Origin: Undaria pinnatifida
Taxonomy: Eukaryota; Sar; Phaeophyceae; Laminariales; Alariaceae
DNA length: 64,000 nucleotides
NCBI GenBank assembly: GCA_012845835.1
Contig: JABAKD010000022.1
Span: 5,467,444-5,531,443, forward strand
Reading direction: 5' to 3'
The notes under the pieces are model-generated. The model was not told where the DNA came from, ran no database searches, and worked only from the letters and a program-made list of their open reading frames with translations. Position numbers and translations under genes: made by a program. This document shows, one piece after another, positions 22,658 through 36,000 of this stretch (within the stretch, counting starts at the first letter, position 1; each line of letters opens with the position of its first letter).

Positions 22658-25600
22658 GTGGAGTGGGCGTCTGGGAGGAACCCAGGGGGGGGCAGGAAGA
22701 GTTTTCTGTTTTTTGGTATTGATATGCCTTTCGCAGTCGTTAGGTTGATCTCACACTTTTTTTCAACTTCTTTTCTTTTGCGGGCCTCTCCCGCCTCTGG
22801 ACCGCCTCTCCGCGCGTTTTCTTCGCTGAGGCGTGCCCCCGTCTCGCTTGCAGCGGCCGGCGTCGCGGATCCGTCCGCTCAGTGTCGTAGCGCCTGCGCG
22901 AGACCTCAATCTCGAGATCTGCGACGAGATCTCCGAAAAATCGTGCCCTGTGAGCGTTTTGGCGCATTTGCTACCGACAGGGCTTATTTTTCGGGATTTT
23001 TTTTCCGGTACGTGTAGTCTGACCTCCAACCGATGGGGGCGGTCGGCTACCCGGCCGGCGTCGCCACTGTGGACGCCTGCACGGGAGGCTGCGTGCTCGC
23101 ATCTGAGAAATTGAAACGCCCCGAAGAACACATGCCACCCAGGCTTCGTCAAAAACTGCCGTATTTAAAAAAAGATGTGCTACTCGTATGAGAGGGGAGA
23201 GATATCAAAGATGAGAGAGCTACGTATTCTACAGCGGTACGTGTGATATGTGCAGCAGCAGCAGCTGTGATGAAGCTACGCATGTACTGTCAACGTTGCT
23301 ACGTACGGTATGTCCTACGTACAGTATCTACAGAAGATTGGCCTACATGTGCCGAGCTTGACACCGTCGCTCTCCAGGCAACGGCACAATAATCAGAGAG
23401 CACGAGGGCACAACCCACACGGCAGCACGCAGCAGACACTGCTCGCTGTGCGCTGTGGTTGGCAGCTGTAGACACAACCCAACCTTGATGCGGAGGCACC
23501 AAAGAGTAGCGGGGGAAGCATGGCGCGTACGCGCAACCTCAGGGGTATATAGGTGCTACTGAACCAGAGCTCCCGCGCTCTCTACGATGACCTCGTTCTC
23601 TGCTGCTGCGTGATGTGGTCGTATTTATTTGGTGCTGATGTTTTCAACCACCGCCGCTATACCACAACGCTGTCGCCGGAGTTTCCACCGCCACCGCCAC
23701 CCACGCCGCACCGCCGCTGCCGCTACTTCTGCTGCTGCTTCTGCTGCTGCTGCTGCTGCTGTGTTGCTGTTGTGCTGCGGCTGCTGTTGGTGTACCTTGC
23801 GTATGTTTCCATAAATAAAAAAGTGGCTATTATCTGTTGTGACGGTGATCGTGGTTGATCGAGCCAGGCCGAGCTGCTGCGGCGCAATCCATCTTGCTGG
23901 GCCATCGCCACCTTCGCCCCCGCCCCTGCTGCTGCGGCTGGGGCTGTGGTGCTGCTACTGCTGTGCTGCGGTTGTTGTGCTGCGGTTGTTGTGCTGCGGC
24001 TGCTGTTGGTGTTTTCTGCGTTTGTTTCTAAAAATATCAAACTGGCTGTTGTCTGTTGCGGTGGTGATGATCGTGGTGATCGGGCCAGGCCGAGCTGCTG
24101 TGCCGTAATTAATCTTGCGGGGGTAGCCACCGCCACCTCCGCTCCCGCCGCTGCTGCGGCTGCGGCTGCGGTGCTGCTACTGCTGTGCTGCTGCTGCGCT
24201 GCTGTTCTCACCATCTCTTACGCATGTTGTAAAAGTGTTCTGCGTTTGTTGTTGCGTTCAGGGGATCGATGCTGCTGTGCGTGGATTTTGCTGCATGCAC
24301 ACATCACAGGATGGCACTTTTTAGTGCTTGAACTTTTGCGTTTTTTTTTGTGGATTTTTTATCGCAAACTCAGCCAAATGCATGCCAGAGTGAATCTGGC
24401 TTTTTCAAGCCTGATGGAAGAATTTTCAATGTTTTTTAAAAAACGCAAACACTCGACTTATGTAGAGCTCTTTTTCCCCCGTACCCGTCTCCTTTGTTGT
24501 TTCCCGTGCGTTTACTTATTTTGAAGTAGTTCGAAAACCTTCACGTTCACTTCGAGGACTGCGTTGGCCGGAGGGTAGCGAACGCTTCAAAGTCGTTTAA
24601 CGATGCCTTCCACGTTATTAATATACACAGCAGTATCTATACTTACCGTTATATTTTTTGAGTTGTACCCTTTCCCTACGCCTGGAATACCGGGTTTTGG
24701 TATGTTGCTCGACTGACTGCATACAAATTAAAAATTCATATATATCGAACTCTTGGCATCGTGTCCTATCTCCATCCGTTACCACTCCATCGCTGACATT
24801 TTGTGGATGTATACGCTAGCCTGCGACCGGCGGTCTTCCGGGCCGCCGGCGAAGCCCCTTGTACTGATTTACGATATTTGACAAAATTCTTCTAAATACG
24901 TCAACTGTGAGTTCGAAAAATCTAGGGTCGATGCTCATGTTGGCAAGCTGCGTGATGTGTATTGTATGTTTTAACTTTGGCTGTTTTGTTTTTTGTATTG
25001 GATGTTCTGTGGTTTGATGCTCTTTGGTTGACCATGGGAGGCGGGGGAGGGGTGGACCTTGGGGAGAGATGGCTTTCGCAGCTTGGAATTGAAATGGCGC
25101 TGGCGTCTGTCACCAATGGGTTCAGTGTGGAGATTTTTTTTAGGGCTGAGCGAGCGTTTTCGTAGCTCTCTTGATGAGACCGTCCTGTCGCTAACCACCC
25201 CCCTCTCCGCCCCCCGGCTGGTGGGTGAAAACCCAACGTGCTCCGTCCCGGCATCATGTGGATGCGAGGGGCCATGGTCATACGACTAAGGCCATGCATA
25301 AAAAGAGTACACCCTCCCCCGCTCCCCTTCATCCGTTCACGAAGGGCCTCCCACAGCTAATTTTTGGTAGCCGTTTGATGAGACCGTCCTGTGGCCATAC
25401 CTGCCCCCCGCTTCCCCCCTCCCAATCCCCTACCAGGAGTAAGAATGATCCTCCGTCTCGAAAGGGATGCGTGGTCAATGGTCGAATGACAAAGGCAAGC
25501 AACGAATGAGTACCCCCCCCCCCCCCCCTCCCCCCCCCCCCTCCCCCGAAACCACCCTCACCCCCCCCCCTCATCCGTTCGTAAAACGCCTGCCACGGCT

Positions 25601-26990
25601 GCTGCAACGCCTTCCACAGGAGCACCTGCTCGGGAGCGTTAGCGGAAGTGCAGACGGCAGAGGTAGTACGAGAATCAGAGGGCGAAAGTCCGCCGCAAAC
25701 CTGCAATCACCGCCGGCCGAAGAGGCTTGGGTTTCCCCCGTTCCGCCAGCAGGCGGCGGTGGGGACAGCGCGGGGGGGTGGAAGACTACTGGGGACCCCT
25801 ATGTGCAGGCGTGCCTGAAGAGGTCCATCGTGGAGCTGTATGACACTTGCCACCGTCTGCTATCCTTCAAGGTGAAACTTGGGGGAGGGGGGTGGGGGGT
25901 GAGGAGGGGGATTAGAGGGGACGGGGGGGGGGGGGGCACTGCGAATGAGAACGTTGAAAGAATTTGATGTACCAGGGTGCCCAGTGCCCAGCACACAGGC
26001 AAAATGGGGGAACGGGGAGGGGAAGAGGCTAGGGAGGAGGGGGACGATGGACCGGGCGGGCGGGGACGGGCGGGGACGGGCGGGGGGGGGGGGGGGGCAG
26101 CCGTGTTTTATACCACTATGTTGTGCAACGCTTGGGCATGAAAAACGACTCCAGCACCGAGGAACGTAATGGAGGGGCGGCTGGTTTGTGTTGAGTGATT
26201 TTCAATGGCGATGTGTTGTGTTCTGCTGCGGCATGTTTCTTACCCCCGCCGGAGTTGTTTTTTATTCTGGAAACTTACGCAATGCGGTCACGTGTGCTGT
26301 TGCAGGCTACATGACGCTTTGCTTTTTAAGATCGAGGAAGGAATAAGGACAGAGAGAAAGCGAAGGGAACCCTTGGCCCCTTTAAAACTGCACCGCATCG
26401 GACAGATTACGATATAGATCATGTAGACCATGTAGATCATTTACTAATAGATTATATGTATTCGTCGTGGTGTGTTGTACCAGGTACAGGATCTGTGTAG
26501 AACAGGTTCCACCCAGGGAACATTTGATAGATCGTTCAGATCGTACGGCTTTCACCCGGCAATAAAATATGTGTAGGCCATGCAGATCATATTGACCAGG
26601 GATCTGTCTTCTCTGAAATGCAGATCATATGAATCATCAATAGGGGTCTGATCTGTCCGATGGGGATCTGATCTGTCCGATAGGGATCCGTGTTTGGGAT
26701 AAAATGTTTAGAATCAGTTTAGAACCGCTTCAAAACCCGACGTGCCCCGTTAGGGGTGGGGAGGTCTATGGTCTTCAGATCGCGGCCATGCAAGATATGA
26801 ATACCCCCCCCACACGCACACACACGCACCTTTGCCCCCACCTTAGCCCCCACCCATGTGGTGTAAACTTGATGAGCGCCCAAATGTACGAGGTGTCTTG
26901 ATTCGGAGAAGCAACGGTGCTCCGTCTCGAAAGGAATGCGTGGTCAATGGTCGAATGACCTAAGGCAAGCGACAAATGAGTACGCCCCCT

Positions 26991-27023
<33 letters not shown>

Positions 27024-30000
27024 ACTCCGCGCTCCCGCCCCCGCTTCGTCTGCACTACCTCAACCAATGTAGATGCTTAACTACGACGCATTTGTGCGAC
27101 TGATCGAGTTGCATTGTAAACGCGAGGACGAGGCGTCGGCTGGGCCGGCAAACGCTTCGCTGTCCTGGTCCCAATTAGCGGGGGGTGGGCGGGTTGGGGA
27201 TTCTGCGGGGGCGGGAGCGGGGGGGGGCGGCAGCGACACCGAGTCAGCGGCGGCCGTGGAGGGGGGAGCGGCGGGGGTAGGAGGGGGTGGGGGCGGGGGG
27301 GGGAGGGGGAGGGTCGCCTCTGTCTCGCGAGAAGTCGATGAAGATTTGGCTGTTGGAGCAGCCCCTCTTCGCGTCCGATGACCTTAGCAGGTAAGCAAGC
27401 AAGCACTGCCACGCTGCTACAGTCGGTGTCGCTTCTTCAACCACATAATCTGAACCGTAACGCCTATATACGTACATAGTAATTTGTTGCAACGAACAAG
27501 ACAGCGTTCTTGGTTTGGTCCCCGAACTCGAGCAGTCTTCTCCTTCAAGTTTCAATTTTTAATCCTTTTTCGGACTTGAGATAAAAAAGGCGATGGAATG
27601 AAATAACGATTACGGCATTGGGTCGCCGACACAAGGCGACTCGGGCTGCTTTGTTTATTCCCCTTTGGGCGAAAATTTAAGGTCCTTTTCGTACTCAAAG
27701 TAATACCCCAATGGCCCCTATTTCTTCGCCCAGAGTGGTGTATAGTCTCTACCAGGTAGGTTTATCATTTTTTGCATAGCCGTAGTCGTATGGCCATAGA
27801 CCTTCGCATCGCTACGATTCCGGGTCGGTCGGAACACATCGGGTTAGCCATGGTAAGGACTCGTATGGTACGGGTGCAGTCTGATCCCACGCATACCACT
27901 GCTGCACGTTCGCATTTTTTTTGTAGACGGCTGATACGACCGAGGCTATCATTTTTGGTTTGGTGAGGTTAATTCCCTTTGGGGGCCCCTTGTAGAATAG
28001 AGCGGTACAGCAAACTAGAAACGCCTTTTTATCGTGATGCGAGCGTGCAGCACACGGCAATGCCGGCCATGCACGCGTGTCGTACACAAATATGTCAGGA
28101 GACGGTCGGTCAGTCGAGGGACAACGTCCATCGGTCAATGGTGTCCAACCGACCGTTCCACACTAAAACCTAGTAGTTTGCCGTCAGTCAAGGTAAATTA
28201 TTGGAAACTTGCCGTCGGTCGGCGGGGGGTCAAAGTGCCGGCTCTTGACATCTTTGGTCTTGCGGGTGCTTGCGTCGGAGTTGGGCAGTAAAATCGACGT
28301 CAGGTAATCTAGCAGCTCGGGTTGCTTCGTGTGAAGGATACCGAATATCGTAAGTTTTATTCGTCAGTTTTTCCCTCTGAAGCTCCGCAAGGGTTAACGC
28401 CGTTACGACTGGAAAGCCGTTTTCGGAGACAAAATTACTTGGATTTTGGATAGGGAAGGGTTTCGGGGCTTTGAGGGGGTCAAGCGGACACGGACTGAAT
28501 GTGCGGCCGCAGCACTATTGCAGTAGGGTACTCGGTTTAAGAGCCACTGGGAAATTGCAAGTGTTACCGCTCTTATCTCCGTACCGCTGTTCCCTCAGGG
28601 TAGGCATCGTGTGGGTTGTAGTGTAGTTGCCACAAGGCGTGACAAGCCGATTTGACCGCTATTAACCCCTTTAGAGCCCTCCAAACCCCTCCGTATACCA
28701 ATTCCAAGTTATTTTCCCCAAGAACGGATTTCCGCTTGTGAAGGTGTTTCTCTTATTGTGGGTGATCTTGTATTGGGTACCCTGTTGGCATAATGCTCAC
28801 GGGTATGTACAACACTCAAGTCTGTTGTATTTTAGCCATGCTGGAATCGAGTGAGAGAGGAGTTGGAGGGCTGTGCTCGTTCCATGCAAGGCCGTAGTCG
28901 TATGACCGTAGACCCTCGCAAGCCTGCACTGGCGGGCCGGAGCGCGTCGGGTTTTCACCGACCAGGCGGACGTGGCGTGATTTCGGGTGGATTTGTCCGT
29001 TACCAGGCAGGCTGTTTTTTAGGTGCGATCGGCGTGACCAGGTAAACAAACTGCCGACGACATTGTGGAGTCTGGGTGGCACGATAAGCGCCCACAAGCC
29101 CCCCGAAACATTCCAAGTGTGCTGTGTTGATTGGTGCAGCCCTGTGTGCTGGCACTGGTTTGGGTTTTGGCTTTTTATTGTCGGGTTTTGTTGCAACAAT
29201 AGCCTGTTGTTGGTATATTGGTATTTGTGGGTGTTGGCAAGTTTGTTGCAACAATAGCCTTTTGTTGGTATATTGGTATTTGTGGGTGTTGCCAAGTTTT
29301 GTTGCAACAATAGCCTTTTGTCGGTATATTGGTATTTGTGGGTGTTGGCAAGTTCTGTTGCAACAATAGCTTTTTTTTTACATGTTGACATTTTGTGGGT
29401 GTTGGACGCATTCTAAGGCGTGACCGGGACCCTGTCATCCCACGTCAACACTAAATACTACAGCAGTATTAGCTAGTCGACACTCTTCACGAGACGGGAA
29501 TGTTTGCAAGTCTGAAAAAAGGGGCGGACGTTATCTTGTTTGAGTGTTGATTGGGTGGAGTATTTTTTTGTTTGCCCTGTTGGCTTATGGCTGGCGATTT
29601 TCTTTCTTTTGCATGTTTCGTCTGACAAAAAACGGGGGATAATATGCCTGTTGATCGGAGATTTTTTAGCCCCGCTGGCTTCTGGCTCTAGTTCTGAGCG
29701 ATGGTTGGTGGGTTCTGCGGCAGCAATGGACTTGCTCGAAGTGTTGTTGGTGGCGCACTCCAGGTAGTGAATAGGATCCTGTGATACGAAAGCCGAAACA
29801 TTTTATGACGCTCCTTTCTGCTCTTCAGTGAAAAGTAGGGGGGTGAGATACTGTTTTTTGATTGTTGAGTGGATTTTTTTTTTTTTTTTTTTTTCATCCT
29901 CCGGCGGATGGGGAAAAATAAAGCTTTAGCTCACCACACTTCCACGTATTTTCATACGCGTCGTGTGTCGATTTAACTCAGTTGCTTTCGCAGCCCAACG

Positions 30001-33000
30001 CTAGCTGGCGCACCCTTCGGGTCCCATTGTAGGTATAGCGTAAGCTGTCCCTATCAGTGGTCTTGAGTGGAATATTTTCGTAGCCCTACTGGTTTTGGGT
30101 GATCGCTTTTTTTTTTTTTTTTCCTGTTTCTGCGGCAACACTAGACTGGAGAGTTTATTGTCGTGTTCTATGTGATGACTGGGATGCTGTCACCCCAAGC
30201 CGACACCTTTTACGAGAAGTATTTCGTAGCCCTGCTGGCCTCTGGCGATCGCTTTATTTTTCGTTGTCGTGTTTCTGCTGCAACACTGGATTGAAGAAGT
30301 TATTGAGCCGTTCTATTTGGTGACTAGGATGCTATCGCCCCAAGCCGACACTTTTCACCAGACGCGAATGTTTGCACATCTGCATGGGCGGGGGGGGGCG
30401 TACTCATTTGTTGCATGCCTTAGTCGTTTGACCATTGACCACTTTTCCCTTTCGAGACGAAGCACCGTTCCTACTCCTATTCTCGATAGAGACATCTCCA
30501 ACATTCGGGGAGCTCATGACGCGTTTTCACTACATAAAAACTGTTTGCTTATCCTATCCCCTTCCCGTACCTTCCTGTGTAGGAGCGGGTGATATTCTAT
30601 TGCAATATGTATCGGAGTATCACACAGCTTGCAAAGATGAGTTTCGACAAAATATTCGATCTCACAGCTGGAGTGTAGTTTAATTTTTATAATATGTCAA
30701 ACAAGGGAGCTGTGAGTTTGATCAATTTTAGGGTCGATACTCATACTCTTCGCAAGCTGCGTGATGTTCCCTCCGGCCGCGCGTTTGCATGGTTGTTGAT
30801 TGTCGAATTGAACAGCCATGCTGGCTGCTGACTATAGTTTGATGTCTGATTGCCGGCTCCTGCTCAACAACATTTTGTGTACAGTGCTTGTTGGAGCATT
30901 CCAAGGGTTGACCAGGATGCTGTTATCCCAAGCCGGCTGCTTTTACGACACGCGCATGTCTCCACGCCTGAAAAGGAGAGGGGGTATTATCGTGGTCCTA
31001 TCGCTTGGTTATTGATAGTTGATCGGAATAATCCTGTTACCTGCTGGCACCGGGTCGTTTTTTGCTGTTAATTCTGACCCCTTCAGACAAGACCCTCCCG
31101 GACCCAGCCGAAGCACAACAGCGCAATTGATTGATTGCCAGCCTGGCATCCACCGGTAGTGCCTTATGCTCGTAGAGTCTGCGATATATGCTGCAACGTG
31201 CCCTCGCCCCCCTACGAAACGTGCTTGCTCTGGGCACTGCCCACCAGGGGCCAGACTACGCTTTTGAGACATTGGTCTCCATCTTGCAACAAACTCTATA
31301 CTAGTGCATACACTTGTATAGTATATCACTTTAGAAGGTAGAACTGTGCCTACGGTTCGGGGGGAAGAATAGTTGGAATTTAAGTCGGTACTTTTTTTAC
31401 AGTGCGAAGTCCGTGTTTGATAAGAGATGAAACGGGGAGAGTGGGGGAGGGGGGCGGCGCGCGTACGGGCGTACTCTTTTTTTTGTTGCTTTCATTATAG
31501 TCATTTCACCGTTGACCTTGCATCCCTCTTTCGAGGCGTGGAGAGAGGGGCGGGGGGGTAATAGATATATAAAGGGGGCGTTGTTGCCCCCTTTGTATAC
31601 ACACCAACGTTTCGAACACAAACTACTAGGAACTAGAGTTGAATATGTATTTTTTATGGCTGATTTTTTTTTTGTTTGTTGCAGAAAAAATTGAAAGTCG
31701 GTTTCGGTCGTCTCTGTCCGTTTTGGCATTGTAGGAAAAGGTTTTCAAGAAATTTAACCTTTTCCCCTCTCCCCTCCCCTAATCCCCCTTATACTAGGAC
31801 TCTCTCTGAAGCGGAGCTCCTGTATGCGTCGCTCTTCTGCAACGGGGACGTGGACGTGGCAAGGACGGCGCTAACCTTCAAGGCTTCGAGCTCGTTGAGA
31901 GGGAATCGGCGCTTTGATTTCGGTTACCGCCTTGGAGCTGCTTCGATTCTGCTGGTAAGTTTACGGCGCGGCCGCTGTTGATAGAATGAAAAAGGGGGGG
32001 GGGGGCATAAAAGTCGAATTCTGTAGCGTTAAAAAATCCAGGCGTTTGTGGGTCGAAAATCTAGAATTTGAACTGTTGGTGCTTTTTGTTTTCGTCGTTT
32101 TGCTACTCGTATAATATGTTATTTGCTGAACAGGTTAGGGCGAACGAAGACGACGCATGCTACGATAGAGGTGTTGATAGCACTTTTCTGCTTTTTGGTT
32201 TTCTGAATGTCGGAGCTCCTTATAACCCACAATTGTCGGCAAAATACGCCATTTTTTTCTTGCACAACTCTCGTCGTGCGTACGTAGGCCATGGGATGTT
32301 TTATCCGGTAGCAGTCTTATGATTGGCCCAAATCAGTTTTTGGGAGAGGTCTTAAGCTCCCAAATTGAGGGGTAGTATTAAGAAAAAAAGTGCTGCACCT
32401 CTATCGAAGCACGCGTCATTACCCTCGCAGCATGTGTGGGTGTGTTTTTTTTCCCGTGAATCCTGAAGTGGGGAACCCTTAGTATTTTTCACTCGTATCG
32501 TATTTCCAGCATGTTATTTCTTGTATAGCTGGGCCATGGCATTGTGGATCGGGTTTTAGTGTAAGCGATCAACGTTTACTCTATACCTTGCCTCTTGTCT
32601 CCCATATTCTCATGTTGTATCATCTCGTATCTCGTATGATTCCTTGTCTTGCCTCGCCTCGCCTCGCCTTGCCTTGCCTTGCCTTGCCTTGCCTTGCCTT
32701 GCCTTGCCTTGCCTTGCCTTGCCTTGCCTTGCCTTGCCTTGCCTTGCCTTGCCTTGCCTTGCCTTTTCTTGCCTTTTTTTGCCTTTTCTTGCCTTTTCTT
32801 GCCTTTTCTTGCCTTTTCTTGCCTTTTTGTGCGCGATATCGTGTGTTGTCTGATCTAGTCGTATCGTATCTTGTCTTATATTATTTTTATCTTATGGTGA
32901 CTTGCCGTGCTTTGCTCAGGCGTGGGCGATATGGGATTGCATCGCAGACGACTCCCTGGGGAAGGATGTCTGGCACGACCCGGCGTTCAAGATTTACCGC

Positions 33001-36000
33001 GGGCTTGGCAACCTCGTGCTGCTCGTATACATGTGGGGCGTCAACATCTGGGTGGGTTTTCGCTCGTGCGGGTTCCCATGATCAACTGCCTACCATATCG
33101 GGCGCGAGCGTTGCCATTATTGCACGCCGTCAAATTAACTATTGCCGGCCTTGTACACAGGGTCGTTGCTAACTAACGGGAAGTAATGTGACCAACATGA
33201 CGATTCGCGAACATGTCACTATTTTTGTCCACGATGTAGTCTAGGTATTTTGGTTCGTCCGTTGGGACCAACCCTTACTACTGCACTGCTGTACATGATC
33301 ATGCATGTAACCCTATGACCATATGTTTTGTGCCCGAAATGGGAGTGCTGGCCTGTAGAGGGTTTTCCCACGGGAGGAGGGGGGGGGCAGCGGGCCGAGA
33401 GGGGGTGGGGCATGAGCGTATGCTGTTGTGAAAGGGCTGTTGTAGTCTACCTGATATGCTGTAAAAGCTACGGATAGTGCAGACCTATTGGAGCTATGCA
33501 CGATATGGAAGAATGAATGCAGAAGTACTGTAGGACTACGGTAGGACTGCGAGTACAACTAAAGAGTTTTTGTAAGAACTAGATGCAGCTGTGTAGAGCT
33601 ACTACTATGGCAGAGTGTAGGAAGAGCTACTGCCGTAGACGTACTGCCGAGCTGCTGCTGTGGTCGTACTACCGAGCTACTGCAGACTTACTATTGATAG
33701 CTGTAGAGGCTACTACAGCTGTAGAGCTATGGAATACCAACCGTAGACGTGCTGCAGTTCTGCTGTAGATGCACTGTGTAGACCTACTGCAGATCTCCCG
33801 CAGACCTACTGTGCAGGTACTGTACAGCTCCTGTATGCTTACTCCTTGTACGCTGTACAGCTACTGCCACAGCTGCTGTACACCTACTGTATGGCTACCC
33901 GACAGCTACTGAACAGCTCTTGCTGTAAATATACTACACCTGTTGTGCACCTACGGTACACCTATTGTACACCTACTGTACATCTAATGTACATGTACTG
34001 TACTCATAAGCTGCTGTACCACTAATGCCGTAAGACTGTTTTATTATGATACTGAACACAGATGATACTGCACTCCTCTGAGCTTCCTACTGTCGTGTCG
34101 TTTGTCCGGGATGGTTGTTGGATCGTTGGTGCACAGGTTTGGCGAAGATTCGGCATCGACTACGAGACGTGCCTGTCGCTAGACCCCAAGGGTCCGCGCG
34201 TGGACCCTTGCGAACAGGTGCGAGGTTCTTACGTGCAGCCCAATGGGCATTGCCATAGCTTACATAAATCGCAAAAGTTTTCGGCTAAACACGAACGGTA
34301 TTCCAACACTATTGGATATGTGATGGCTTTCCACCAATATTAGACGCGTGCTGCAATAGAGGTATACCGCTGTTTGGCTAAACCAATTTCTCAAGAACGG
34401 AGCTCCTTGGCCCAAAATCGTCGTAATCTCGTATATGTTTTGCAGTACATTTGGTTGTATACCTAGGCGATTGAAATTGTTCATCGCATAGAACTTTTTT
34501 TGTTCTTTGTCCAAACCAGTGTTTGGGTGAGAGGTGTAGAGCTCCCTCCTGGAGTGGTTACAAGCCTGAAAAAAAAACAGCGATTCACGTCGATGATACC
34601 GTAGCACGTGTCGGTACATGAAACGAATGATTATGCTAAAAGTATCGACCTATGGGAAGAATGCACAGCTCACGCCGAACTTTTACTTTGTTCAAACACA
34701 CGCACGGGTCCAACAGAGTCGTATTGGGTACTTCCTCCGTTGAGCCCCGTCCGTCATTGGTTTCTTACCAAAAAAATGTTTAACCCCTCTCGGTGCACGC
34801 CTCCGCTAGGCCAACAACGCCGCTTTGAGGACCGTGGCTGCGGCAGGGTTTTTTTTGTTTTGGCTCTTTTTGCAGTGGCTTGGAGTCACTCGCTCGAGTG
34901 ATCCCCCTATTCCTTCCTGCCTTCCTGCCGTTTTTTTTTTTTTTTTTTTTGCCATATAAATGAAACCGCCACGATGGATTGGTTTGGTAGCTACGCCACG
35001 ACCAAATAAGTCGCCTATTTTTTTTTTCTCTTCGAGGTACAGAGTCACTCGGGCGACGGGCTGAAGCGCAGTAGTGGTGAAAAGGGCGATACCCCCACCC
35101 TACCGTTCCTATCGTCTGAGGGGGCAAGGTGGTACGGCGCCGGGGGAGGGTGGCAGCTTGAGCGACCATATTGTCGTTTATTTCGCCAACGGTCCTGAGA
35201 CGAAAAGGCGGCAATGGGGCAAAAGTAACGTCCCTGGCATGCTGCTGTACCCAGTTCTTTTCCTTTGAGTGACGCAAGGCAAAGCTATGCGTTGTCCTGC
35301 ACGCTGTTCTGTGTTGTGGGGAGCTCTCGGAGAAAAAAAAACATGGTCTGCTTTATCCCCGCAGGATGAGGCCGAGAAATTCGGTTCTGTATGACCGTGT
35401 GCCCCCCCTCCCTCCCCCCCCCCCCCCCCCCCTCCTTCGCTTTTTTTTTTTTTTTTTGTCCGGGTCCTTGTTTGCCAGAAGTTCGTCATGAGACATCAAG
35501 AACCAACTTGCCCCCCCGCCCCCCCCTTTTCCGCTTTCATTCCCTTTTGCACCCTTTTTAGGAAACAAGTATGGCATCAACCGCCGTCGTAAAGTTCACT
35601 AACTGAGGGTGTATTTCCGGATCGCTTGCAACATTTTTTTTTCCAAAAAACACACACACACTTCAGCTGTATCATCGACCAAAAAGGGATTGACCAAAAC
35701 TCAGCTTTGCAAGCAGCGTGTGATACTTCGATCGCGCGTATTACGGGGTGTGTACCTTCGTGAAGGATACAGGTCGGTGACTCCCCTGCTAATGCCAGGG
35801 TCAAGAGGACTAAGACGTTCAGCCCTGTCCTGCGCACGGAAACTGTATAACCCGCATCGAGGGGGACAAAACCAGACATATATCTGTGGAATTTAGTATG
35901 CATAAAACAATACTTGGTGTGAGTTAACGTTTGGAGTGGGTTACTTGGGTGTACCGGGTTCGTACGCAAGTTCCTGTGTACTCCCTGTATATGTGGCAGG

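Larger units (their letters stand above)
22658..25619 (+). other. Intron 1 (2.96 kb)
   Basis: GTGGAG...CCACAG. Holds a 225-bp tandem duplication (23725-24185), LINE-tail copies near 25190-25330 and 25434-25558, and C-rich tracts just before the acceptor. Confidence 0.75.
27391..31797 (+). other. Intron 3 (4.4 kb), repeat-filled
   Basis: GTAAGC...ATACTAG, the longest intron. Holds inverted subfamily-B LINE ends (27780-27860, 28880-28975), two M2 repeats, a 55-bp tandem array, an R2 copy, several units with CCCAAGCCGACAC...TTTTACGA, an R1-end inverted pair (30600-30770) and two inverted LINE tails (30385-30600, 31437-31545). Confidence 0.8.

Noticed and set aside
22763-23152. 129-codon minus-strand frame in intron 1
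   Set aside because: Arg-rich composition of a GC-rich shadow frame, overlapped by several others, with no domain.
29190-29412. Possible CRISPR-like array
   Set aside because: Units are contiguous tandem repeats of 55-56 bp with no unique spacers, inside a eukaryotic intron.
32588-33172. 194-codon plus-strand frame over GCCTT repeats
   Set aside because: It is in a different frame from the EXS exon it overlaps (32920-33051) and consists of satellite sequence.
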